Assembly: GCF_916700565.1 (NCBI RefSeq)
Contig: NZ_CAKAKO010000006.1
Location: 372,001 to 436,000 of the forward strand
DNA from: Xenophilus sp. Marseille-Q4582
Lineage (GTDB): Bacteria; Pseudomonadota; Gammaproteobacteria; Burkholderiales; Burkholderiaceae_C
Direction: 5' to 3'
DNA: 64,000 nucleotides
A program made the position numbers and the translations under genes. Each line of letters starts with the position of its first letter. Position 1 is the stretch's first letter. Under the pieces are notes generated by a model. It saw only the letters and a program-made list of their open reading frames with translations, did no database searches and was not told the DNA's origin. This document shows, piece by piece, positions 1 to 6,705 of the stretch.

Positions 1-109
1 TCGCCTTGCGCAGCAGGTCGTTCGGTTCCACCTTGCAGTGCCCGAAGCCCTCGCTACGAAGCGGCGAGCCCTTCAAATCCCAGTGGTCGCAGTTGATGCA
101 GGTGCTCAT
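1..109 (-). CDS. Small Cys-rich phage protein, partial
   Basis: The start codon at 109 overlaps the stop of the upstream gene (ATGA arrangement), and the reading frame is open to the window edge, so the C-terminus is missing. The visible 36 residues begin MSTCINCDHWDLKG, followed by a third-turn HC pair near residue 25. The CxxC plus later Cys/His suggests a small zinc-binding fold, common among phage early proteins, but no specific function can be assigned. It is the last visible gene of the leftward early operon that starts at the Cro-like gene. Confidence 0.6.
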   Translation of the reverse strand, partial: MSTCINCDHWDLKGSPLRSEGFGHCKVEPNDLLRKA

Positions 110-564
110 GCCGGCGCGCCCTCCATCACCTGCTGGAAGTCGCTCCAGTTCACATGGCCGAAGCGCAGCTTGAGCTTGAGGTCACAGGCGGCCTCGATCA
201 GGCTGCCGCGGCGCAGCGCGGGCAGAAGCCGCTCGGCGGCCTGCAGGCCAGAGTTGATGGCCGCGCGGCGCGCGTCGTCGATCTCGGGACGGCCTGCCTG
301 CTCGTACAGCGCGTTGCACGCGCCGCGGATGATGCGGCCCTCCGGCACCTCACCATCCACCTCGCCGGCGGCCAGCGCGCCCAGCACCACGTAGAGCACG
401 CGGCCGGCAGCGTTCACGAACTGGTGGCCGTCGTCGCCCAGGATCGCGTGGATCTGAGCGCGCACGGCGGTGTCGTGCCATTCCTTCTCGATCAGCGCGC
501 GCTCGATCAGGCTCAGGCGCTGCGGGCGGTGGCGGCGCGCGGCCGCGCGTTTGCGATCAGCCAT
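106..564 (-). CDS. Hypothetical phage protein (152 aa)
   Basis: Not recognised as a named family. The chosen start (ATG at 564) gives a basic N-terminus, MADRKRAAARRHRPQRLS, followed by a mostly helical protein with no membrane segment or catalytic motif I can identify. The start overlaps the end of the preceding wHTH gene by 8 bp and its stop overlaps the next start, so it is translated as part of the coupled leftward operon. The basic N-terminal stretch would suit nucleic-acid binding; this is only an inference. Confidence 0.6.
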   Translation of the reverse strand: MADRKRAAARRHRPQRLSLIERALIEKEWHDTAVRAQIHAILGDDGHQFVNAAGRVLYVVLGALAAGEVDGEVPEGRIIRGACNALYEQAGRPEIDDARRAAINSGLQAAERLLPALRRGSLIEAACDLKLKLRFGHVNWSDFQQVMEGAPA

Positions 565-745
565 GGGCGGGCACTTCATAGACGCCGCGCTGGGTGTTGC
601 CACGGTAGACGACCTGCCCGGCCTCCACCAACGCGGCCAGGGTCTTGCGCGCGGCGGCGATGGGCCAGCCTGTGCAGGTGACGAACTCACCCAGCGTCAG
701 CGGTCCCAGGCGAAGCAACTGGCGTGCAGCGTATGCGCGGGTCAT
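557..745 (-). CDS. Small winged-helix-like protein (62 aa)
   Basis: The whole product looks like one winged helix-turn-helix unit. Helices cover roughly residues 5-15 and 19-27, a recognition-type helix follows (AAARKTLAALVEAGQV, about 31-46), and a short beta wing (VVYRGNTQRGVYEV) closes it. Such units are common as small DNA-binding regulators in phage replication modules. It overlaps its upstream gene through an ATGA junction at 742-745. Target and role are unknown; it could equally be a structural wHTH in a replication accessory protein. Confidence 0.6.
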   Translation of the reverse strand: MTRAYAARQLLRLGPLTLGEFVTCTGWPIAAARKTLAALVEAGQVVYRGNTQRGVYEVPAHG

Positions 746-957
746 GCTGGTACCGCCTCCATCGCGGGATCGTTGGCGGGCTGCAGCGCGGCGAAATGCT
801 CGGCGCACACCGCGAGCCTGGCGCGCTGCACCGCCGCATACCGGGCCAGCGTTTGGCGCGGGCCCGCCGGCACCTGCGGCGAGCGGGCGACATCGTTGGC
901 CTGCATCAGCTCGCGCTGAGCATCGACGGCCACGTCGGCGATCTGTCGGATCAGCAT
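742..957 (-). CDS. Hypothetical phage protein (71 aa)
   Basis: Short helical product starting MLIRQIADVAVDAQREL; no recognised domain. The ATG at 957 lies 7 bp inside the end of the preceding P-like gene, and the stop forms an ATGA overlap with the next start. Position and coupling make it a believable gene of the leftward early operon despite its size. No function is proposed. Confidence 0.5.
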   Translation of the reverse strand: MLIRQIADVAVDAQRELMQANDVARSPQVPAGPRQTLARYAAVQRARLAVCAEHFAALQPANDPAMEAVPA

Positions 958-1406
958 GCTGCGCCTCCCCTGCCGGCCGCGTCGCGCGCCATCTCCAGCA
1001 CCGCGGGCGTGATGCGTGCGCCGCCCTCGTGGCGCGACAGGATCCGGTGCGCCCACGCGCGGTTGTTCGCACTGGCCGGCGGCCGTGCCAGCGTCGGGCC
1101 CAGCTTGCGCAGCTCAGCGGCCACGCGCTCCGGGCTCGCCGGCTGGTGCTCGATGCGCGGCGCGTCCTCCACCGGCGCGCGGCGGCAGAGGTTGCGAAAC
1201 ACGATCACGTTGGGCACCTGCTCGGGCAGGTTCTCCAGCGCCCAGGCGATCAGACCCAGCCGATCCGAGAAGCCGGCCAGCTCGTGTGCCCACGCGGCTT
1301 TCACGTCGCCGAGCGGCGCAGCGCCGAGGCTGCGGTCCCACGCGGCGCCGTAGGTGGCGGCCATGCGGATGAAGATGCGGTCGACGGCTTGGATGGGCAG
1401 GCTCAT
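951..1406 (-). CDS. Replication protein P-like (helicase-loader type), putative
   Basis: The 151-aa product begins with a segment of the sort seen in lambda-P-like loaders: an N-terminal DRIFIRMAATYGAAW helix, then KAAWAHELAGFS, then an AL..LP..VPN...FR.LC pattern ending near residue 75. It directly follows a DUF1376-type replication gene, the usual pairing of initiator/primosome protein with loader in phages of this group. It would recruit the host DnaB helicase to the phage origin. No Walker motif is visible and the assignment rests on pattern and context. It overlaps the upstream gene by 4 bp. Confidence 0.55.
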   Translation of the reverse strand: MSLPIQAVDRIFIRMAATYGAAWDRSLGAAPLGDVKAAWAHELAGFSDRLGLIAWALENLPEQVPNVIVFRNLCRRAPVEDAPRIEHQPASPERVAAELRKLGPTLARPPASANNRAWAHRILSRHEGGARITPAVLEMARDAAGRGGAAC

Positions 1407-2293
1407 GGGGCCTCCAGGCGTTGGTGTGTGGGGGTGATGTCGATGACGGCGGCGCCGCCCGGCTGACGGTCGGGGTGTACGCGGCCCGTCATCTCCTCCC
1501 AGCGGGCCATGCTGGCGTCGCGGTCACGCTCGGCAAAGGACTGCGCGTTGGCCGCCGAGCGGCGGGCGGCGGGCAGAGGCGCCACGGCGGCGTCGCGTCG
1601 GCGGCCCTCGGCTGTCGCCAGGGCGTAGGCGAACGGTTTGCCGATGGCCACCGCATCGCGGGCCGCGTCGACCAGTTCCGGCAGGGTGATGCCGGCCTCC
1701 AGCAGCGCCAGCAGCTTCGGGCTCGATGGGCTGACCACGGCCATGCCCGCGCCCTTCATCGCGATGCAGGCCTCACCCGGCGTCGGGCGCGCGCTACCTT
1801 CCGCACGAAGTGTGGAAGGTAAGGTTCCGGTTCCGGTTCCGGTGTCGGGCGTACCGGTGGTGTCCGGTGCATCTCCCGCGTTTGTCCCGCGGGACATTGG
1901 CGGGACAGGCGATGGCTTCACGCGGTTCCGATTGCGGCGTTCCGCCTCCTTCCGGCGGTACTCCAGCATCTCGCCCACGCGCTTCACGATGGTGTCGTGG
2001 TACAGCCGGCCGTCCTCGGCCTGCCACCAGCCGCGCATCAGCACGGGGCGCATGGCGGGCCACAACTTCGCAGGGATGCGGCACTTCGCGCGGATGATGT
2101 CTTCGTCGGCCGGCAGCGAGCCGCAGGGCACCTGCGTCCAGGCAGTCATCCACATGAACAGCAGCGCGTGCTGGGCCATGGGCACCTCCGATGCCACGTC
2201 CCAGGTGTCGCTCTGCTCCACCTGCTCGTAGTCGATCTCGAAGCGCCAGCCCTTGGCGCGCACGTCGGCGGGGTATGGGATGGGTCGTGTCAC
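1403..2293 (-). CDS. DUF1376 (YdaU-type) phage replication protein
   Basis: Residues about 10-100 show the DUF1376 pattern: an aromatic-rich start, a helix with AQHALLFMWMTAW, an LPADEDIIRAKCRI segment, and a DGRLYHDTIV strand near residue 95. A Pro/Thr/Gly-rich linker (TGTPDTGTGTGT around 155-165) leads to a C-terminal helical domain. The family sits in phage replication modules, usually next to a helicase loader, as here. GTG at 2293 was chosen because it forms a GTGA overlap with the upstream stop; an ATG at 2326 would overlap by 37 bp. Expected role: replication initiation on phage DNA in the cytoplasm. Confidence 0.75.
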   Translation of the reverse strand: MTRPIPYPADVRAKGWRFEIDYEQVEQSDTWDVASEVPMAQHALLFMWMTAWTQVPCGSLPADEDIIRAKCRIPAKLWPAMRPVLMRGWWQAEDGRLYHDTIVKRVGEMLEYRRKEAERRNRNRVKPSPVPPMSRGTNAGDAPDTTGTPDTGTGTGTLPSTLRAEGSARPTPGEACIAMKGAGMAVVSPSSPKLLALLEAGITLPELVDAARDAVAIGKPFAYALATAEGRRRDAAVAPLPAARRSAANAQSFAERDRDASMARWEEMTGRVHPDRQPGGAAVIDITPTHQRLEAP

Positions 2294-2802
2294 GCCACCT
2301 CCGACTGCAGCGCTGGCATCTGCCATCCCTTCACGACAGGCCCGAGGCCAGAACTGTGCAGCGCCCGCACGTTGTCGTGGCCGTAGGCCACCAGGCAGAT
2401 CGGCGCGCCACTGTTGGCCGCAGCGCGAGCTCCGTCCACGAAGTGGAAGTGGGGGCGGCCCAGCATGAACAGCACAGCATCAGCACGCGCCCACACGTAG
2501 TCGCGGAACATTGCCGTCTCGGTGCGCGCGGGGATCAGCGCCACGCCGTTGCCGTGATCCGCGAGGCGCGCCAGCCACTTCGAGGCCTCGCGGCCAAAGG
2601 GCGGGTTCAGCCACACACGTCCGCGCCAGGCTTGCGCCAATCCGTCATCTTCACGGGTGAAGTGCACGCCGGCCGTCGGCCATGGCCGAACAACAGGAGA
2701 ACAAGGATCTGTGTCGAATGGGCCGAGCGCGCGGACGATCTCAGGCGGCGTCAGCCACTCATCGTTCTTCATCCGCGCCGACTGGTGGGAACTGAGGCCC
2801 AT
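2290..2802 (-). CDS. Phage DNA N6-adenine methyltransferase (Dam-type)
   Basis: The product has the phage Dam hallmark start DEWLTPPEIVRALG (about residues 14-27) with DTDPCSP, followed by VWLNPPFG near residue 68, the catalytic (D/N)PP(Y/F) motif of N6-adenine methylases. At 170 aa it has the usual length for this family. It would methylate phage DNA, probably to evade host restriction or to time replication. ATG at 2802 forms a TGATG overlap with the upstream stop. An internal ATG at 2772, directly before the conserved block, is an alternative start. Confidence 0.88.
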   Translation of the reverse strand: MGLSSHQSARMKNDEWLTPPEIVRALGPFDTDPCSPVVRPWPTAGVHFTREDDGLAQAWRGRVWLNPPFGREASKWLARLADHGNGVALIPARTETAMFRDYVWARADAVLFMLGRPHFHFVDGARAAANSGAPICLVAYGHDNVRALHSSGLGPVVKGWQMPALQSEVA

Positions 2803-3089
2803 CACGACCCCGCTTTCCTCATGTAGCCCGCGGCGGTCTTCGTGGCTGAAGCCATCTCGCGCTTGATCTGCTTCATCGTCAGACCCACGATCGTGCTGTT
2901 GTCGCGGCCCTGGCGGCGCAAGCGCTCGACGGAGCGGGTGCTCCGGCGGCGGGCGCGCTCGGTGATCTCCAGCTCGCCGCCGATCACGCTGCCGTCCTGG
3001 GACTGGAAGAAGGCGCTGCGCGCAGATGCCGGGCGGCCGGCGGGCCAGCGTGGGTCAGCGCCCACGGGGAGGATGTGGCGAACGGTCAC
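2802..3089 (-). CDS. Hypothetical phage protein (95 aa), basic C-terminus
   Basis: Not recognised. GTG at 3089 overlaps the stop of the DUF4406 gene in a GTGA junction. The protein has an N-terminal part with WPAGRPASARSAFF and a very basic helical middle and end (TERARRRSTRSVERLRRQG, about residues 43-61; TMKQIKREM near 72-80), suggesting nucleic-acid contact. Coupling to the Dam-type gene downstream supports its being real. Confidence 0.55.
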   Translation of the reverse strand: MTVRHILPVGADPRWPAGRPASARSAFFQSQDGSVIGGELEITERARRRSTRSVERLRRQGRDNSTIVGLTMKQIKREMASATKTAAGYMRKAGS

Positions 3090-3418
3090 GCTGGCACCTC
3101 CGCGCGCGGGCTGCCCGCGCCCTCCAGGTGATAGGCCACCAGCTGCAGCCCGAGCTCCTGGGCGATGTGCGCCTCCAGCCTTGCGCCGCGAGACTTCTCC
3201 CAGCCCGGCAGCAGCAGCACGGCGTCGCACGTCACCAGGCGCGCGATGTCGGCCTTCATGCAGTCTTCCCACTTGGCCTTCGGATCGGCGTTGATCTCGG
3301 CGGGGTTCTCCACCTCGAAGCCAGCGGCGCGCAGCTCGGCGGCCCGCGCATGGAAGGCGGGGAAGTTCAATTCGGGCAGCCCGGTCATCGGGCCAGCGAT
3401 GTACCAGCGGGCCGTCAC
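3086..3418 (-). CDS. DUF4406 nucleoside deoxyribosyltransferase-like protein
   Basis: The 110-aa product carries the DUF4406 signature: YIAGPMTGLPELNFPAF at residues 6-22, NPAEIN near 39-44, W..CM..DI..L..CDAV in the middle, and LLPGWEKSRGARLEA near 70-84. The fold resembles nucleoside 2-deoxyribosyltransferases; the phage role is unknown but could involve nucleotide metabolism or base modification. GTG at 3418 overlaps the upstream HNH gene stop (GTGA). Assignment to the family is firm; activity is inference. Confidence 0.85.
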   Translation of the reverse strand: MTARWYIAGPMTGLPELNFPAFHARAAELRAAGFEVENPAEINADPKAKWEDCMKADIARLVTCDAVLLLPGWEKSRGARLEAHIAQELGLQLVAYHLEGAGSPRAEVPA

Positions 3419-4086
3419 GCGTCGTCCCCCCGCACGTACAGCTTCCCGCCACTGGTGCCGGCAGCATCAGCGAACGCCCAGCGATATCCGCCATGCGTCT
3501 TCTGAGTGCCTTGACAGCATTCGGTAATGCACGAGGCCCGGAACCCGACCGCCACTGCATCAGCCTGGCAGGCATAGATTTCGAGCAGCTCACCCGCCAG
3601 CGAGTAGCGGGCCACGGGCTTGGCATTTGGATTCGCCACCCCTCGCATCACCGGCGGGCGGAAGCCCAGCACATGCACCGCATGCTTCCGGTTCTCGCTT
3701 GGCGTCACCATCTCCAGGTTCGCCAGTGCGTTGTTCAGCTTGTCGCCGTCCTTGTGATTTACTTGCAGTGCGGGATCAGTGCCCTTGGGGAGAAATGCGC
3801 CTGCTACTAGGCGATGCACAAACAATCCGCGGCCCTTGTTTTGCGCCCACAAGCTCACGTACAGGTAACCGCTGTTGCTGATCTGCTGAGCAATGAGGCG
3901 CCCTGACCTGATGGAACGAACGTGGCCTCGCTCGGAGACGTCGTAGCGCCCTTCGTAGCCAAGCACGGCGGCCCAGCGCGGATCGTTTGCCGCGCTTGCG
4001 TAGAACTCGGCCGCGTTGGCGGCCTCAGTGCTGAGCTTGCGCGCCGTGGCAGCGCGCTGGGCGTGGGGGAGCGGATACGCGGCCAT
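3415..4086 (-). CDS. NUMOD4/HNH endonuclease (homing-type)
   Basis: The 223-aa protein contains a NUMOD4-like segment (DPRWAAVLGYEGRYDVSERG then VRSIRSGRL, about residues 34-63) and an HNH core (VHRLVAGAFLP, then LQVNHKDGDKLNNALANLE with the H-K-D and N residues, about 90-130). A NUMOD-like C-terminal region with ARYSLAGELLEIY and a CITECCQGTQKTHGGYRWA block follows. Such proteins are usually selfish free-standing endonucleases that spread between phages. It is inserted in frame-coupled fashion in the early operon, and parts of the gene look less G+C-rich than its neighbours. It probably nicks or cuts DNA near its own locus. Confidence 0.88.
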   Translation of the reverse strand: MAAYPLPHAQRAATARKLSTEAANAAEFYASAANDPRWAAVLGYEGRYDVSERGHVRSIRSGRLIAQQISNSGYLYVSLWAQNKGRGLFVHRLVAGAFLPKGTDPALQVNHKDGDKLNNALANLEMVTPSENRKHAVHVLGFRPPVMRGVANPNAKPVARYSLAGELLEIYACQADAVAVGFRASCITECCQGTQKTHGGYRWAFADAAGTSGGKLYVRGDDA

Positions 4087-4343
4087 CACTTCGCCACCAG
4101 TTCGCAGCGCGTGCGCAGGAAGCGCAGCGTGAGGCTGTATTCCCCGGCGGCCATCTCGCCGTCGAAGTTGACGTTGCGCACCACGACCTCGGGGTTGCGG
4201 TCGCCGGTGATCTTGCGCAGCTCCACGATCTGGCCGCTCGGCAGCCGGAACCATGAGTACAGGCTGATGGGCTGGGCCGCGCGCGCGGGGATCTCGGCCG
4301 GCAGCGGCTGGTCGAGGTGGATGGTTCGGATCGCTTCGGCCAT
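4086..4343 (-). CDS. Hypothetical phage protein (85 aa)
   Basis: Not recognised. The product is rich in beta-type stretches (SLYSWFRLPSGQIVELRKI, VVVRNVNFDGEMAAGEYSLT), suggesting a small beta-sandwich or barrel. ATG at 4343 (or the in-frame GTG at 4346) overlaps the preceding stop, and its own stop overlaps the HNH gene start. Translational coupling at both ends supports a real gene; no function can be named. Confidence 0.55.
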   Translation of the reverse strand: MAEAIRTIHLDQPLPAEIPARAAQPISLYSWFRLPSGQIVELRKITGDRNPEVVVRNVNFDGEMAAGEYSLTLRFLRTRCELVAK

Positions 4344-4627
4344 CACGACAGCGCCCCCAGGCCCGTCGGCCCCGTGTCAGACGCGCCGCCGACCATGGCG
4401 AGCCGGCGTTCCTGCACCATGCGGACATGCGCTTTGCCGAACACGTCCACAGTCACGAGGGTTTCGAGGTATTCGGACTCCGAGCCGAAGCCCAGGTCCA
4501 CCCAGCGGCGGCGCACCGCCTCCTTCACCTCATCGCTGATGCGTGCCTCCAGCTTGGACGTTTTCTTGCCGCCGAGGATGGAGCGGGCAAACGCTGGGAG
4601 GTCACCGTCTTGGTCACTCTGGTTCAT
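4343..4627 (-). CDS. Hypothetical phage protein, possible ribbon-helix-helix (94 aa)
   Basis: The middle (KLEARISDEVKEAVRRRW, about residues 25-42, then GFGSESEYLETLV) has a strand followed by two helices, as in ribbon-helix-helix DNA-binding proteins. The tail is Gly-rich. Nothing identifies a target. It starts at ATG 4627, 27 bp after the preceding small gene, and couples to the next gene. A regulator of the early operon is one possibility; confidence in that is low. Confidence 0.5.
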   Translation of the reverse strand: MNQSDQDGDLPAFARSILGGKKTSKLEARISDEVKEAVRRRWVDLGFGSESEYLETLVTVDVFGKAHVRMVQERRLAMVGGASDTGPTGLGALS

Positions 4628-4654
4628 GGGGAACTCGTTTGGCAGGGGGATGGG

Positions 4655-4831
4655 TCAAGCCGGCTGCAGCTCAGCAGCGCGGGCCTGGAATGCGTCGTTG
4701 AAGGTGCGGTGGCGCCAGCAGTCCGGGGGGAACGGGTTGGCGCGCTGGTGGTGGTCGCCGCGGTCTGCAGCCGCGGCGGCCAGTTCCACGACTTCGGCGT
4801 GGGTGAGCGCGGTCAGGGGGCGGATGTGCAT
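4655..4831 (-). CDS. Hypothetical phage protein (58 aa)
   Basis: Very small product, MHIRPLTALTHAEVVELA followed by a short helix and a basic segment. ATG at 4831 overlaps the stop of the Cro-like gene as TGATG, which is the main support for it. No domain is recognised. Confidence 0.45.
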   Translation of the reverse strand: MHIRPLTALTHAEVVELAAAAADRGDHHQRANPFPPDCWRHRTFNDAFQARAAELQPA

Positions 4832-5142
4832 CAGGCCGCCTCCTTCATGCCGGCAGACGCGAAGTCCAGAACAGGGCGGCCCTTCGGGTGAGGCCAGGAC
4901 TTGTCGGGAATGCGGCGCCACGGCTCACCCTGGCACAGGTCCTCGCATGGAACGAGCTCACCCCGGGCGTGCGTCGCCAGCTCCACCGCAGGGCAGTACT
5001 CCGGCGGAATGCGGCCGACCTTGAGCCAGTGCGAAACGTGGCCCTGCGCTTTTCCGCAGGCCTGCGCCAGCGCGGTTTGGCTGCCGAGCACCTTCACGGC
5101 GCGGTCGATGGCCGTTCGAGGGGGGTGGGATGTGGTGTCCAT
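4831..5142 (-). CDS. Cro-like / YdaS-type HTH regulator, first gene of leftward early operon
   Basis: The 103-aa protein has a helix-turn-helix at about residues 20-45 (SQTALAQACGKAQGHVSHW, then a helix and IPPEYCP), the pattern of YdaS/Cro-like regulators. It is divergent from the CI-like gene with a 71-bp operator region between, the standard Cro position. It is expected to bind the same operators and shut off repressor synthesis in lytic growth. ATG at 5142 is preferred to 5160, since 5160 would lie inside the likely -10 element. With 5142 the transcript would be almost leaderless. The C-terminal 50 residues are of unknown role. Confidence 0.8.
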   Translation of the reverse strand: MDTTSHPPRTAIDRAVKVLGSQTALAQACGKAQGHVSHWLKVGRIPPEYCPAVELATHARGELVPCEDLCQGEPWRRIPDKSWPHPKGRPVLDFASAGMKEAA

Positions 5143-5150
5143 ACAAGCCG

Positions 5151-5203
5151 GTTTGTACATGACTACAAACCAATTTGCAACCCCGGCAACAAACGACTTT
5201 GTA
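5151..5203. promoter_or_regulatory. Divergent cro/cI promoter-operator region (OR-like)
   Basis: A perfect inverted repeat GTTTGTA (5151-5157) / TACAAAC (5164-5170) has a 6-nt spacer, and a second, ACAAA (5189-5193) / TTTGT (5198-5202), has a 4-nt spacer. The self-complementary TTGCAA at 5175-5180 could serve as -35 both ways. Leftward it is 17 nt from TACAAA (complement of 5152-5157), rightward 17 nt from the weaker TTTGTA at 5198-5203. Repressor or Cro bound at the repeats would cover both -10 elements. Operators are seen directly; promoter assignment is inference. Confidence 0.65.
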
Positions 5204-5213
5204 GCATCAGGCC

Positions 5214-5933
5214 ATGTCCCTGACCCTGCTACTTCCCGATGGCACGCCCGATTGGTCTTCGCTGGCCGGCCGGCTGCGGTGGGCCATGGACAAGGCCAAC
5301 AAGACGAATCAAAGCGCCTTGGCGCGAGAGATCGGCGTCAAACCGCAGGCGATCCAGCATCTCATCGATGTCGCCAAGGCCGCCACCGGCAGCAAGCACG
5401 TCGCCGCATTGGCCTCAGCGCTCAGAGTGAATTCCGTTTGGCTGGCCACCGGAGAGGGAACGCCGGATGCGATCGACACAGCGCCGCCCGCGCCGGATGA
5501 CTTAACCGAGGTCGCGCCGCCTCCGATTCAGGTGCGGCGCATCCCTATCGTGGGGACAGCAAAGATGGGCGACGACGGCTTCTACGAAGAGATCAGCGAC
5601 ATCCCAGGCGCAGGAGACGGTCACATCGAAATCGCAACGGCGGATCCGAACGCCTACGGGCTACGGTGCCGCGGCATGAGCATGTTCCCGGCAGTGCGCG
5701 ATGGCTGGTATGTGGTGGTCGAGCCGAACCGCCGGCCGACAGAGGGGGAGTACGTCCTCATCAAGCTACGCGACGGCCGAAAGATGCTGAAGGAACTGCT
5801 GTTCGAGCGACCTGGCAGCTTCGAAGTCATGTCGGTGAATGAAGCCAAAAGGTTCACGGTTGAGAAGGCTGATCTCGACAGCATCCAGGCCGTGGGCCCT
5901 ATCGTGCCGCCCAGCGCGTGGCGCCCAGTTTGA
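5214..5933 (+). CDS. CI-like S24 (LexA-fold) phage repressor
   Basis: At 239 aa, an N-terminal HTH (about residues 33-52, SALAREIGVKPQAIQHL) is followed by an acidic/Pro linker (80-105) and a C-terminal S24 self-cleavage domain. Its catalytic Ser is in GMSMFPAV (S156) and its Lys in MLKELL (K193). It would hold the prophage silent by binding the TACAAA-type operators at 5151-5203 and 6604-6667, and be inactivated through RecA in the SOS response. A textbook Ala-Gly cleavage pair is not obvious; the matching region reads VGTAKMGDDG (113-122). It is followed closely by two lipoprotein genes and a terminator, forming a lysogeny operon. Confidence 0.92.
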   Translation: MSLTLLLPDGTPDWSSLAGRLRWAMDKANKTNQSALAREIGVKPQAIQHLIDVAKAATGSKHVAALASALRVNSVWLATGEGTPDAIDTAPPAPDDLTEVAPPPIQVRRIPIVGTAKMGDDGFYEEISDIPGAGDGHIEIATADPNAYGLRCRGMSMFPAVRDGWYVVVEPNRRPTEGEYVLIKLRDGRKMLKELLFERPGSFEVMSVNEAKRFTVEKADLDSIQAVGPIVPPSAWRPV

Positions 5934-5954
5934 AACCCAAGAATGGAGAAGAGC

Positions 5955-6230
5955 GTGCGTAAGAGCATGATCATCGCGGCCGTGGCCCTGGGCCTCGCAG
6001 GCTGCGCCAGCAAGACCGGCATCGTCCCCATCGGTGACGGCCTCTACATGGCGTCCAACATGGATTACATGGCTTGGTCGTCGGGCGGCATCAAAGCCGA
6101 GCTGTTCAAGGAAGCCAACGAGTTTTGCTCCAAGCAAGGCAAGGCGCTCAAGCCGGTCAACTCCAAGGGCGAGGACGCGACGCTGTCCGGTCGCTACGCC
6201 TCTGCCGAAGTGCAGTTCAGGTGCGAATGA
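5955..6230 (+). CDS. Small lipoprotein in the cI operon
   Basis: GTG at 5955 is preferred because GGAG (5945-5948) sits 6 nt upstream and the product then opens with a compact lipoprotein signal, MRKSMIIAAVALGLAGC, with the lipobox LAGC. An ATG at 5943 is the alternative. The mature part of about 75 residues has GDGLYMASNMDYMAW and two further Cys residues (EFCSKQG, FRCE) that could form a disulfide. It follows cI by 21 bp, so it should be expressed in the lysogen. Its position equals lambda rex; a surface or exclusion role is inference. Confidence 0.75.
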   Translation: MRKSMIIAAVALGLAGCASKTGIVPIGDGLYMASNMDYMAWSSGGIKAELFKEANEFCSKQGKALKPVNSKGEDATLSGRYASAEVQFRCE

Positions 6231-6231
6231 A

Positions 6232-6543
6232 ATGAAGGCTCTCGCACCGTTGCTTGCAGTTGCCGCGCTGGCTGGCTGCGCCACTTCCACCCCGACCTAC
6301 GGTCCGAGCGGCAAGCAAGCCCACAGCCTCACCTGCCACGGCGCCGCACGCAGCTGGGCGACCTGCTATGAGAACGCGGGAGCCGCATGCGGCTCAGCGG
6401 GCTACGACGTGATCTCCCAGAACGGCAGCGTGACGCCATTCGGCGTCTCCAACGGCTATGCGAACGCGTCAGGCGCAGCTGTTTCCGCCACTGCGGGCGG
6501 TCTAGTGAGCCGCAACCTATTGATTCAGTGCCGCGGGCAATGA
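6232..6543 (+). CDS. Second small lipoprotein in the cI operon
   Basis: The 103-aa product starts MKALAPLLAVAALAGC, a clear lipoprotein signal with lipobox ALAGC, and is predicted to be anchored in the envelope. The mature part has four Cys residues (LTCHGAARSWATCYENAGAACG, then a C near the end), typical of small disulfide-stabilised periplasmic proteins, with a Gly/Ser/Ala-rich stretch. It starts 1 bp after the previous stop and is followed by a terminator at 6559-6584, so it is the last gene of the lysogeny operon. No known family is recognised. Confidence 0.75.
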   Translation: MKALAPLLAVAALAGCATSTPTYGPSGKQAHSLTCHGAARSWATCYENAGAACGSAGYDVISQNGSVTPFGVSNGYANASGAAVSATAGGLVSRNLLIQCRGQ

Positions 6544-6558
6544 GCCCACTCTGACCAG

Positions 6559-6584
6559 AACGCCCGCAACACGAGGGCGTTTTT
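6559..6584 (+). terminator. Rho-independent terminator of the cI-lipoprotein operon
   Basis: AACGCCC (6559-6565) pairs with GGGCGTT (6575-6581) around a 9-nt loop and is followed by a run of five T (6580-6584). It lies 16 bp after the last lipoprotein stop and separates the lysogeny operon from the recombination operon promoter. Confidence 0.85.
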
Positions 6585-6603
6585 GTAGCTCAGCCGGCTT
6601 CCT

Positions 6604-6667
6604 CTACAAACGGTTCTGCATTTCTACAAATCTTCTTGTTGACACCGGATACAAGTTGATTTGTAAT
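6604..6667 (+). promoter_or_regulatory. Second early promoter with operator half-sites (OL/pL-like)
   Basis: TTGACA at 6639-6644 is 17 nt from TGTAAT at 6662-6667, a strong sigma-70 match. Around it lie TACAAA half-sites at about 6605 and 6625 and an inverted pair TACAA (6650-6654) / TTGTA (6661-6665) that overlaps the spacer and -10. The same half-site occurs in the cro/cI operator. The arrangement indicates that CI represses this promoter, which should drive the recombination-integration genes starting at 6706. Confidence 0.75.
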
Positions 6668-6705
6668 TCGCTCCAGGCCACCAAACGGCCCTCAAGGAGC
6701 GCAAG

